Counted from the first letter of the stretch, positions 1-5,053 are shown. The stretch is 5,268 bases of DNA from Candidatus Kuenenbacteria bacterium GW2011_GWA2_42_15 (GCA_000998185.1 LCCW01000067.1:1-5268); one strand, 5' to 3'. Numbers and translations are program-made. The notes: generated from the letters alone by a model not told the origin.

Positions 1-85
1 TAAAAACCACAATCGCAATACCGATTATCTTAAAAACCTTTTTGACTTTTGGCCCGAATAAAACTCTTAATTTTTGCATATCCAT
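1..85 (-). CDS. N-terminal fragment of unknown protein, cut by window edge
   Basis: An open frame starts at ATG 85-83 and runs without a stop to the left edge (28 codons visible, beginning MDMQKLRVLFGPKVKK). A second in-frame ATG lies at 79-77. The fragment has a short basic N-terminus followed by a hydrophobic run (IIGIAIVVF) that looks like the start of a membrane segment or signal anchor. It begins 32 bases after the stop codon of the 113-aa membrane protein gene and in the same direction, so it is probably the next gene of that operon. No Shine-Dalgarno sequence is obvious. Too little is present to name a family, and the gene could also start at the second ATG. Confidence 0.5.
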   Translation of the reverse strand, partial: MDMQKLRVLFGPKVKKVFKIIGIAIVVF

Positions 86-117
86 AGGTTTTGTCTTTAG
101 TTATTTAGCTATTAATT

Positions 118-459
118 TTATTTTAAAATCGCTTCAAAAAATCCATCACAACGGGAACAGGCGAAATTCTCACCAAAAATATAGTCAAACATAATTTGGA
201 AAACAATGACTGAAAAGAGCACAACCAAACCAACGGTTTTTAAGACAAATTTTTTCTTATTTTTTTCTTCCTGATAGAGATTCAAAATAAGCACAAAAAA
301 ACAAATCGCCATGAATTCCACCCCCATAAAATCAACAGAAAATTCTGAGTATTTCAGAAAATGCAAAAACTCCGTGAGAATAATAATAAATATTGCCAGC
401 TCCAGCCCCAAGGCATTTTCTTCAATTGTCTTTTTGAGTTTTTGAAAATATTGTTTCAT
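118..459 (-). CDS. small three-span membrane protein, unknown function
   Basis: 113 residues. Three hydrophobic segments are visible at about 19-36, 46-62 and 71-90, with a lysine-rich connector (EEKNKKK, 64-70) between the second and third, so most of the protein should sit in the cytoplasmic membrane. The basic N-terminus (KKLKKT) suggests that end faces the cytoplasm. Near the C-terminus a CSRC motif (101-104) could bind a metal or form a disulfide, but a single pair is weak evidence. The start at 459 is preceded by AATAAAAATATG, the same context seen before several other genes here. It follows the 265-aa membrane protein gene by 52 bases and probably shares its transcript. I do not recognise the family; a loose resemblance to small PsiE-like four-helix membrane proteins cannot be tested by eye. 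Confidence 0.72.
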   Translation of the reverse strand: MKQYFQKLKKTIEENALGLELAIFIIILTEFLHFLKYSEFSVDFMGVEFMAICFFVLILNLYQEEKNKKKFVLKTVGLVVLFSVIVFQIMFDYIFGENFACSRCDGFFEAILK

Positions 460-511
460 ATTTTTATTCTTAGAATATTTATAGATTTTATTTTTAATTA
501 TTTATAAAAAA

Positions 512-1309
512 TTAACTTTTTTCTTCATTGGCACCTCCAAGCTCGGCCCATTTTTTATAGATTAAAGCCATAATACCATACCCTACCAGTTCAAATATGG
601 AACCCAAAGAAATAAAAAAAGTAATAACAAGAAAAAGTATAATTGCCTGAATACCCCTTTTCTTATTGGGCTTTCCAAAATCGACCAATTTTATTAAGAT
701 TAAAACAGTAATACAGTTGCCAATAATCCATAAATAATGCCACGAATCCTCAACTTCAAAAAAATAATTAAAAAAAACGGTTGCAATAAGAAATAAAATC
801 GCCCAAACATACCTAATTTTAATTATCTTATTTCTTGATTGGGTTGGATATTTTTTATCAATTTCTTCACCCTTATCTGGTTTGATAACAAAGTAACCGT
901 TCCGCCCGTTAATGTCTAAAGTATCTAAAGCATAAATTACTTTTTCGTCTGAAACATCTATTGGCTTCTTTAATCTACCATTTCTTTGTCTATAAATATA
1001 TCGATATACAAAGTCTGAGTATATTTCAACAATATTTTCATTATCCATTTTTATTGATAAGCCAGCCAACTTTCTGCTCACACTATCAACCGTTAAATCA
1101 CTCAGGCCAAGAGCTTCGTATTTATTTAAGTTAAAAAATGCTTTTTTTAATGCTTCTTTTAGAGATAATCCGCCGTTAAGATAGGAATAAATTTCATTTT
1201 TATCCATTCTTATTGTTTGTTTATGTTTAATAAAACCATAAACACACCAAAAAAAGAAACAAAGAAAGAAACCAATAAACAAACTTATTAAATTTATAAT
1301 AATCCCCAT
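512..1309 (-). CDS. multi-pass membrane protein with cytoplasmic-looking domain, unknown
   Basis: 265 residues. A membrane anchor occupies about 3-26. It is followed by a soluble region of about 140 residues (28-165), rich in charged residues, with helical stretches such as GGLSLKEALKKAFFNLNKYEALGL (positions 46-69, shown only in part by GGLSLKEALKKAF) and a segment ending in DINGRNGYFVIKPDKG. Three further hydrophobic segments lie at about 166-184, 192-209 and 219-237, with a possible fourth at 240-252, then a short charged tail (GGANEEKS). The start codon at 1309 is preceded by AAATAAAATTAT. The gene begins 27 bases after the stop of the 74-aa gene, consistent with one operon. The soluble part has no motif that I recognise, so I give no function. 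Confidence 0.75.
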   Translation of the reverse strand: MGIIINLISLFIGFFLCFFFWCVYGFIKHKQTIRMDKNEIYSYLNGGLSLKEALKKAFFNLNKYEALGLSDLTVDSVSRKLAGLSIKMDNENIVEIYSDFVYRYIYRQRNGRLKKPIDVSDEKVIYALDTLDINGRNGYFVIKPDKGEEIDKKYPTQSRNKIIKIRYVWAILFLIATVFFNYFFEVEDSWHYLWIIGNCITVLILIKLVDFGKPNKKRGIQAIILFLVITFFISLGSIFELVGYGIMALIYKKWAELGGANEEKS

Positions 1310-1336
1310 ATAATTTTATTTGCTAAATTCATATTT

Positions 1337-1561
1337 TTAGCTTAATTCTTTTATAAATTTTAATGCCTCTTCTCTATACCCAAAAGTTTTAATTCTTTTC
1401 TTACTTGAAATTAATTTGTCTACCACTTCGTTCGTATTTGATTTATCAAAACAGACAACATCAAATTTTTCTATGCTATCCACAAAAAATGATATAACTT
1501 GCCATATTTTATCATTTATGGATCTTTCTTCGATTATTCTCGGTATTTTAGAATCCACCAT
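1337..1561 (-). CDS. 74-aa soluble protein, unknown
   Basis: 74 residues, no hydrophobic segment long enough to cross a membrane. The order of predicted elements looks like helix (NDKIWQVISFFVDSIEKF), strand (DVVCFD), helix (NTNEVVDKLISS), strand (RIKTFGY), helix (REEALKFIKELS), a compact alpha/beta arrangement. The last part, a strand then REEALKFIKEL, is a common ending of small regulatory or toxin-antitoxin-like domains, but I cannot assign a family. Its stop lies 27 bases before the 265-aa membrane protein gene, so it may lead that operon. Upstream on the minus strand there is a GTGACA (about 1613-1608) and a TATAAG about 19 bases further on, a weak promoter candidate. The next gene upstream ends at 1688, leaving 126 bases between them. 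Confidence 0.6.
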   Translation of the reverse strand: MVDSKIPRIIEERSINDKIWQVISFFVDSIEKFDVVCFDKSNTNEVVDKLISSKKRIKTFGYREEALKFIKELS

Positions 1562-1687
1562 AAATTTGCCAAATTCAGCTATCTTATATTGATATCATAT
1601 CACGGATTGTCACGAATAACCAACAAGATTTGGGCCACATCTCAATATAAATGGCCAAATTCTATGGTTAATAGTGTAAAGATCAGA

Positions 1688-2638
1688 TCACACACCCAAC
1701 ATCGTCAAATGAACAAAAAAATTATTCCAATCTCTTCCATACGCGGCGCCAGCGCTTTCATCGTCGCAATATTTGGTGCCAAAATAAGATTTGCGCGCAG
1801 TATCATAAACAATCTCTGTCCAATAATGTCGCGCACCATCCAGGCGGTTATAATATTTCATTGTCTGTTTTGCTTCGTTCTCGACAAAAGTTGAAAGATC
1901 CGGAACATATTCGGCCAACTCAACCGTGCGGGTATTATTATCGCCCGTACAAACAGTGCTAAATAAAATATTAAGCGGAAAATTGCTCAATTCGGGACGA
2001 TCGGGAATCTGCAGACGACGGGGAACCCATGAAATTCTTTCTTCTGCCAGACATTCAAAAAAACTAACCGTCATATATGATTGGATTTCCGGGTTGATAT
2101 TTTTGGTTGCTTCAACTATAATTTTTTCCATCGTTTCATTTTGAATGATTTTATACCCATATACCATCTCCCAAAAATTTTCTTTGTGTTCTGACCCCAA
2201 TACCACGCAATGATCCATGCTTACCCCGGTGGCCGTCCCCAGCAGGCGGTATTTGTTACCATCTTCCTCTAATAATTCGTAGATCTCTTTTGTCACCACA
2301 CTCTCATCGGCGGTAGCGCGACTGATAGTTATAGCATTAGACATATTTTTATTTAATAATTTATAACAAAATTTACCAGACAGATGGGCCAGCGAGATGT
2401 GAGGTATACCGCCGAACGCCATCTTCTTCCTTATGGTCTGATATTGGTTTCCAGATTGGACGAGGGCCATAAATACCGCCATCGCAAAATATCGCGCAAG
2501 GATTGGCAAGTTTTTTTCTTTATCCCACAGATCACACTTGCAATACACGGGAACAAGACCATTATATTTTTCTATTAAGTGACCGCGTTTTTTACCGCAA
2601 ATCTCACAAGGAGCGACCGATATTGCTACTATGTTCAT
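1688..2638 (-). CDS. unrecognised protein with N-terminal Cys cluster, downstream of SAM riboswitch
   Basis: 316 residues from ATG 2638-2636. That start was chosen over the in-frame ATG at 2680 because it has the TATAAAAATATG context seen at other starts here, and because the extra 14 codons overlap the coding end of the eroded upstream copy. The N-terminal part carries C11, C14 and C33, C35 (CEICG and YCKCD), a plausible zinc site. A hydrophobic stretch lies at about 47-60. Residue 99 is a methionine with its own AATAAAAATATG context (codon at 2344), so the frame may hold two formerly separate genes or an alternative 218-aa product. The C-terminal region (203-316) is closely similar to the broken copy just upstream. 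No catalytic motif is recognisable. The SAM-I riboswitch and promoter upstream suggest control by S-adenosylmethionine. The region looks richer in GC than the genes on either side. Confidence 0.68.
   Translation of the reverse strand: MNIVAISVAPCEICGKKRGHLIEKYNGLVPVYCKCDLWDKEKNLPILARYFAMAVFMALVQSGNQYQTIRKKMAFGGIPHISLAHLSGKFCYKLLNKNMSNAITISRATADESVVTKEIYELLEEDGNKYRLLGTATGVSMDHCVVLGSEHKENFWEMVYGYKIIQNETMEKIIVEATKNINPEIQSYMTVSFFECLAEERISWVPRRLQIPDRPELSNFPLNILFSTVCTGDNNTRTVELAEYVPDLSTFVENEAKQTMKYYNRLDGARHYWTEIVYDTARKSYFGTKYCDDESAGAAYGRDWNNFFVHLTMLGV
2342..2344 (-). promoter_or_regulatory. possible internal start codon within the 316-aa ORF
   Basis: The ATG at 2344-2342 is in frame at residue 99 and is preceded on the minus strand by AATAAAAATATG, nearly identical to the contexts at 2638, 2926 and 459. 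Initiation here would give a 218-aa protein that lacks the cysteine cluster. Another reading frame just before it contains stop codons (TAT TAA), which would fit an older gene boundary lost through a small indel. This is inferred from context only. Confidence 0.35.
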
Positions 2639-2642
2639 ATTT

Positions 2643-2926
2643 TTATAGTTTATATTCAAACTCGCCAGTCTCCTCACCATCGGTCAAACCCAACATGGTA
2701 AAATGGACAAAAAACATACTCCATTCATTCCCTGACGCTTCCATTACGGATTTATTATTCACAAACTTCTGTCCCAAATAGCTCCTCTTGAGCGGGTTAT
2801 ATTCAATAAGATCTTATGACTGGCGAAAAGAACATTGTATGGGAAAACACTCAACTCCGGCCGTTCTTTTATCTCTAATCTGCCAGGGACAAATCCAATA
2901 AATCCACCATCTTCTTCAATGCTCAT
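2643..2926 (-). pseudogene. truncated, internally deleted copy of the downstream 316-aa protein
   Basis: From ATG 2926 (MSIEEDGG...) the frame encodes GFVPGRLEIKERPELSVFPY (residues 11-30), which matches SWVPRRLQIPDRPELSNFPL at 203-222 of the downstream protein; over 25 positions about 15 are identical. After ...NVLFASHK the homology leaves this frame, which stops at 2759. It resumes in another frame at 2813, where 56 codons including KRSYLGQKF and WSMFFVHFTMLG match RKSYFGTKY and WNNFFVHLTMLG at the C-terminus of the downstream protein, ending at TAA 2645-2643. About 45 residues (roughly 229-273 of the intact copy) are missing, and the gap is not a multiple of three. About 195 N-terminal residues are absent too, because the riboswitch leader sits there instead. 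It is best read as the decayed first member of a tandem duplication. Confidence 0.75.
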
Positions 2927-2951
2927 ATTTTTATATTTTAACGAATAAAAT

Positions 2952-2980
2952 AACTCTTCGCCCGCTGGGGGAAAAGAGTT
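2952..2980 (-). terminator. candidate riboswitch-controlled terminator
   Basis: A hairpin with arms AACTCTT/AAGAGTT and an inner CCC/GGG pairing lies between the SAM-I aptamer and the first start codon. On the minus strand it is followed by ATTTTATTCG, a moderately U-rich tail. Its place is right for the expression platform of a SAM-I riboswitch, which normally terminates when SAM is bound. On the plus strand the hairpin is followed by TTTTTGC, so it could also work in that direction. The competing antiterminator pairing was not resolved. Confidence 0.5.
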
Positions 2981-2999
2981 TTTGCAAATAAAAAATCGA

Positions 3000-3113
3000 C
3001 CTTTATCTTTTCCCTTGCGGGCTAGATTTAGCACCTTCTTTGAGAAGTCTTCTCAAAGGGTTGCTGGCAGGATCTTCGGGCTAGTTCCCTACTCTGCACT
3101 CTTGATAATGAGC
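3000..3113 (-). ncRNA. SAM-I (S-box) riboswitch aptamer
   Basis: The minus strand reads TTATCAAGAG at 3108-3099, then AGGGAACTAGCCCGAAGA, CAGCAACC, a perfect 10-bp hairpin (CTTTGAGAAG/CTTCTCAAAG, 3058-3038), then AAGGTGCTAAAT, TAGCCCGCAAGGG and GATAA at 3007-3003. These are the conserved blocks of the S-box in their usual order: P1 closed by TTATC/GATAA, the P2 kink-turn region, the joining GCAACC, a variable P3/P4 hairpin and the GGTGCTAA block. Known members of this class bind S-adenosylmethionine and switch off methionine or SAM genes. Here it controls an unrecognised gene family, which is unusual. Strand and order leave little doubt; only the outer P1 pairs are uncertain. Confidence 0.93.
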
Positions 3114-3123
3114 TATTCAATTG

Positions 3124-3211
3124 TTTTTGTGAGAAAACACCACACACTACCCACTGGGATTGATTACCCACCAGAGCCTCGCGGCTCAAGCCTTGTCCGT
3201 GTATTGCTCAC
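3124..3211 (-). other. structured leader upstream of the riboswitch
   Basis: Between the promoter and the SAM-I aptamer the RNA can close into a multi-branched fold. GTGAG (3211-3207) plus AATACAC (3205-3199) face GTGTTTT (3140-3134) plus CTCAC (3133-3129), about 11 pairs with one bulged C and one mismatch. Inside are a GAGCC-GCGA-GGCTC hairpin with a GNRA tetraloop (3187-3174) and a TGGG...CCCA hairpin. It matches no riboswitch class that I recognise and could be plain leader RNA. Confidence 0.35.
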
Positions 3212-3217
3212 AATTCC

Positions 3218-3246
3218 AGTATAGCAGATTTATTATCTTTTGGCAA
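3218..3246 (-). promoter_or_regulatory. sigma70-type promoter for the riboswitch operon
   Basis: On the minus strand TTGCCA (3246-3241), one mismatch from TTGACA, is followed after exactly 17 bases by TATACT (3223-3218). A TGC directly before the hexamer gives an extended -10. Transcription would start near 3211, about 100 bases before the SAM-I aptamer. Confidence 0.68.
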
Positions 3247-3295
3247 ACATTTAATATTTCGCCCCCAGCTGACGGAAACCAAAAGTGGAAAATCA

Positions 3296-3327
3296 AAAAC
3301 CACCCCGCTGATCATCAGAGTGGTTTT
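3296..3327 (-). terminator. intrinsic terminator after the STAS-like gene
   Basis: The stem AAAACCACTC/GGGTGGTTTT, with an inner CTGA/TCAG pairing, is followed on the minus strand by TTTTTGATTTT. It begins 11 bases after the stop codon of the 120-aa gene. The outer arm AAAACCAC is shared with the terminator at 4647-4688. The U·G pair in the stem works only on the minus strand, which fits termination of leftward transcripts. Confidence 0.75.
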
Positions 3328-3337
3328 AAGAATAATC

Positions 3338-3700
3338 CTATACAATATTCTTATCAAAAAGAGCATCGGCACTCACCATTTCTGGGTTAAACTCTACCTT
3401 CCTATTCATAAATTTTTTACTCGCCACTACCGATTGTACCATCTTTTCAAAACTTCTGTTTATATTAATAAAAACAATTTTCTTCTTGTTAAAGATGTTC
3501 CAGCTCTTATTATATTTTTCTTTTAGTTTAATCAAGGCATGCGTAGCTGACCGAGAAACAAATTCCACCTTATTAAAATCAAGCATAATTTTTTTTGAAT
3601 CTGCTTCTTCAATAGCCCTAGCCAATCGGTTGATAATATCTCTGGAGCTGATAACCGGCGCTATTTCCTTTTTTATTGAAATAACCAATGCTTTTTTCAT
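3338..3700 (-). CDS. STAS-like domain protein (DUF4325 type)
   Basis: 120 residues. The middle has the signature of the STAS-like DUF4325 family: SSRDIINRLARAIEEA (18-33), then a strand and DFNKVEFVSRSATHALIKL (41-59), followed by KKIVFININRSFEKMVQSVV (73-92, mentioned by position). The SRS at 49-51 lies where anti-anti-sigma STAS proteins carry their regulatory serine. Such domains are cytoplasmic and usually pair with GHKL ATPases. Here an ATPase gene of that kind ends 50 bases upstream, as expected for a kinase/antagonist pair. The gene has its own extended -10 box, so it can be made in excess of the ATPase. The start at 3700 lies at or within two bases of the predicted transcript start. 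The partner or sigma factor is not visible. The family call rests on pattern recognition, without a search. Confidence 0.78.
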   Translation of the reverse strand: MKKALVISIKKEIAPVISSRDIINRLARAIEEADSKKIMLDFNKVEFVSRSATHALIKLKEKYNKSWNIFNKKKIVFININRSFEKMVQSVVASKKFMNRKVEFNPEMVSADALFDKNIV

Positions 3701-3708
3701 ATATTTTT

Positions 3709-3717
3709 ATTATAGCA
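3709..3717 (-). promoter_or_regulatory. extended -10 promoter of the STAS-like gene
   Basis: The minus strand reads TGCTATAAT at 3717-3709, a perfect extended -10, then AAAAATAT and the ATG at 3700. With the usual 6-7 base spacing the transcript would begin 0-2 bases before the start codon, so the mRNA would be leaderless or nearly so. A TTGACA at 3754-3749 is 34 bases away, too far to be the -35 of this box; an extended -10 may not need one. Confidence 0.65.
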
Positions 3718-3750
3718 TTTTTTATACCTTAACAAAAGAACACATTATTG

Positions 3751-4598
3751 TCAATAATCAATAAACTCGTGAATATCGATGGGTTTCTCTGGTTTAGGCA
3801 TCCTATAAGCAATTACCACCCCCTGCCAATAAAAATTATCCAATTGAGCGATCATCTCCCTTTTCCCGCTAGATATAAAAACAGCACTACCGCTCAACAA
3901 AACAAAACCACCACCCAACCCTGACAAATCAATTTTTTTGAGGTGTTTAATCCATAGCCCCTTTCATGCCTATTGGGCTTAGTAGAAAAACCTTCCAAAG
4001 CTTTCCTTATCGCTTGCTCATCAGACAAATTAAACCCAACCTCCTCATTGTAAGATTTTGCCAATCCCCTGCCGGTATCTACAATGCATATATCTAAATA
4101 TTTTTTCTTTGGATAAAATTGGGCAAAAACATAACCATTATCGCCTTTACTATGCTCAAAAATATTGGCGACCAATTCAGTTATAGGATAATCCACAGCA
4201 TCTATAATTCCTTGTGTCCTCTCAAAAATTTTATAAATCATTTTTGTAAAACAACTAGTTAATTTTTCGTTCTGATTCATATCTTCTCTTTGTAAAAAAC
4301 CAATCGGAATAAAATTCTTTTCCTTTTGCCATTCCGGCATAGACTGGACGCCATCCGGAAAATGCACATTACTTAAGTATGATTCAATTTTATTGTTTCT
4401 ATGTGACACAAAAATACTACCACTTTTCTGAATATATGCGGCTAATGGTAAAATCAACATAGGACAAGCCCACTGTAAATTTGATAAATCAAATTCTACC
4501 TGCTCACCAAATTTAAACTGCTTAAATGTCTCATATAAACATTTTAATTGCGCGGTTAAATTATCACTTTGTGTTGTAGAAATAACTATTTTTTCCAT
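3751..4598 (-). CDS. GHKL-type ATPase with N-terminal STAS-like part, frame broken at an A7 run
   Basis: The conventional frame runs 4598-3894 (234 aa). The N-terminus contains FDLSNLQWACPMLILPLAAY (36-55), a pattern like a degenerate STAS-type domain. The ATP-binding part follows: N box ELVANIFEHS (141-150, with E141 and N145), G1 box DTGRGL (174-179) and G2 box ERGYGLNTS (212-220). Right after the G2 box the frame leaves homology and stops 12 codons later. A -1 shift at the A7 run (3939-3933), after K222, opens 60 more codons to TGA 3753-3751. These include LSGLGGGFVLLSGSAVF and WQGVVIAYRMP, a glycine-rich strand/turn region and closing strand as expected after the G2 box of this fold. The shifted product is 282 aa. 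It pairs with the STAS-like gene 50 bases downstream, suggesting a switch like anti-sigma-factor kinases. Its promoter has TATAAT at 4632-4627. Confidence 0.8.
3933..3939 (-). other. A7 slippery heptamer, -1 frameshift or indel site
   Basis: On the minus strand the codons TCA AAA AAA TTG contain A AAA AAA in the phase required for a bacterial -1 slippage site (X XXY YYZ). Shifting back one base gives AAA AAA ATT GAT and enters the conserved C-terminus. A one-base error in a seven-base homopolymer, or a real mutation, would look the same. I saw no clear Shine-Dalgarno-like stimulator before it or strong hairpin after it. Confidence 0.6.
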
Positions 4599-4626
4599 AT
4601 TTTAAATATCACTTAAAACTACCGTA

Positions 4627-4632
4627 ATTATA
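4627..4632 (-). promoter_or_regulatory. -10 box of the ATPase gene
   Basis: A perfect TATAAT (4632-4627), preceded by TTG, lies 28 bases before the ATG at 4598, giving a leader of about 20 bases. No good -35 is seen at 17 bases. It sits just downstream of the terminator that ends the tRNA transcript, so it would restart transcription for the ATPase/STAS-like pair. Confidence 0.5.
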
Positions 4633-4646
4633 CAACATAATCAATC

Positions 4647-4688
4647 ATATTTAAAACCACTCCGCATTTACGGAGTGGTTTTAAATAT
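4647..4688 (-). terminator. bidirectional intrinsic terminator after the tRNA block
   Basis: A perfect 18-bp inverted repeat (4647-4664 with 4671-4688) has the core arms ACCACTCCG/CGGAGTGGT and a 6-base loop, with A/T-rich flanks on both sides that give a U-rich tail in either direction. It starts directly after the CCA end of tRNA-Lys and so closes the minus-strand tRNA transcript. Confidence 0.85.
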
Positions 4689-4690
4689 TT

Positions 4691-4766
4691 TGGTACGCCG
4701 TGCAGGGCTTGAACCTGCGACCTTGGGCTTAAGAGGCCCCTGCTCTACCAACTGAGCTAACGGCGC
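4691..4766 (-). tRNA. tRNA-Lys(CTT)
   Basis: A 76-nt cloverleaf: acceptor GCGCCGT/ACGGCGT, TA, D arm GCTC/GAGC, anticodon loop CTCTTAA with anticodon CTT, variable loop AGGTC, T arm GCAGG-TTCAAGC-CCTGC, discriminator A and an encoded CCA. The anticodon stem (GGGGC/GCCCA) has a G-A mismatch at 27:43, and acceptor pair 1:72 is G·U, which the outer tRNA upstream shares. Its 5' end lies 9 bases after the end of the interrupted tRNA, so both should be on one transcript. Confidence 0.93.
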
Positions 4767-4796
4767 ATAAATCCATACGCCCGCCAGGAGTTGAAC

Positions 4797-4830
4797 CGTT
4801 GCAAAGCAATAGCATTGCTTTGCAACCCTT
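4797..4830 (-). repeat. hairpin insert in the T stem of the outer tRNA
   Basis: A perfect 13-bp stem (4826-4814 with 4810-4798) with a GCT loop separates CCAG from G-TTCAACT-CCTGG. Removing bases 4830-4797 restores a five-pair T stem, CCAGG/CCTGG. There is no U tract after it, so it is not an intrinsic terminator for the minus-strand transcript. Confidence 0.75.
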
Positions 4831-4894
4831 CTGGTCCGACCCGCCTGCCATCGCCACTGCCCTCGAAGGGATTCGAACCCCTAATTTTTGGTCT

Positions 4895-4990
4895 CCCGCA
4901 CAAAATGTGCCTGGCAGGACTTGAACCCGCAACCTTGTGGTCCGAAGCCACACGCTCTATCCGTTGAGCTACAGGCACATTTTATGCGGG
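4895..4990. repeat. 19-bp inverted repeat extending the tRNA-Arg acceptor
   Basis: Bases 4895-4913 and 4972-4990 are reverse complements at 18 of 19 positions. The inner seven are the acceptor of tRNA-Arg(TCG); the outer twelve (CCCGCATAAAAT with ATTTTGTGCGGG) continue the helix. In minus-strand RNA the single difference is a U·G pair, so the tRNA sits on one unbroken helix of about 19 pairs. Confidence 0.85.
4906..4978 (-). tRNA. tRNA-Arg(TCG), nested inside another tRNA
   Basis: A 73-nt cloverleaf: acceptor GTGCCTG/CAGGCAC, TA, D arm GCTC-AACGGATA-GAGC, G26, anticodon arm TGTGG-CTTCGGA-CCACA with anticodon TCG, variable loop AGGTT, T arm GCGGG-TTCAAGT-CCTGC, discriminator A. CCA is not encoded, so a CCA-adding enzyme would be required. 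The fold is canonical and this gene appears functional. Its acceptor helix is prolonged by twelve pairs, which may hinder or redirect normal 5' and 3' end processing. Confidence 0.92.
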
Positions 4991-5053
4991 ATAAACTCCG
5001 CCAAAGATGATTCCGTTTCACCACGAGGGCTAAGGCAATGGCGGGCAGGAGCC

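Larger units (their letters stand above)
4858..5030 (-). tRNA. middle tRNA cloverleaf, anticodon loop interrupted by another tRNA
   Basis: Every arm pairs: acceptor GCCCTCG (5030-5024) with CGAGGGC (4865-4859), T8 G9, D arm GTGA-AACGGAA-TCAT, anticodon stem TTTGG (5005-5001) with CCAAA (4891-4887), variable loop AATT, T arm AGGGG-TTCGAAT-CCCTT and discriminator A at 4858, with no CCA. In place of a 7-base anticodon loop there are 109 bases (5000-4892) that contain the complete tRNA-Arg(TCG) on an extended stem. No simple excision gives a loop with the usual T33, because the loop begins CG, so its identity cannot be stated. Flanking bases CGCCATT and AGTGGCG (plus CTGCC/GGCAG) pair and extend the acceptor outward. 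It could be a noncanonical precursor, a structural RNA or a decayed tRNA. Confidence 0.68.

Noticed and set aside
1568..1690. Inverted repeat around TTTGGGCCA / TGGCCAAA as a terminator for the 316-aa gene
   Set aside because: The stem is imperfect with a long loop and no U tract follows on the minus strand.
1499..1894. Plus-strand ORF of 131 aa, and other plus-strand ORFs at 1926-2144, 2384-2781 and 2982-3764
   Set aside because: They lie opposite better supported minus-strand genes or RNA elements and show no recognisable domain or start context.
2639..2680. Longer start (ATG at 2680) for the 316-aa protein
   Set aside because: The added codons overlap the end of the upstream copy's C-terminus, and the context at 2638 matches other starts.
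2927..3034. Upstream extension of the eroded copy beginning MLNLARKGKDKG
   Set aside because: This part overlaps the conserved 3' half of the SAM-I aptamer and the terminator hairpin; the ATG at 2926 is the sensible start.
3205..3218. lac-operator-like GGAATTGTGAGC just after the -10 box
   Set aside because: Only a half-site match, and the GTGAG is better explained as the 5' arm of the leader helix.
3749..3754. TTGACA as -35 for the STAS-like gene
   Set aside because: It is 34 bases from TATAAT, twice the workable spacing.
4729..4978. Overlapping minus-strand ORFs encoding MPVAQRIER... and similar
   Set aside because: They are translations of tRNA sequence; the VAQRIER-type peptide is a familiar artefact of tRNA D arms.
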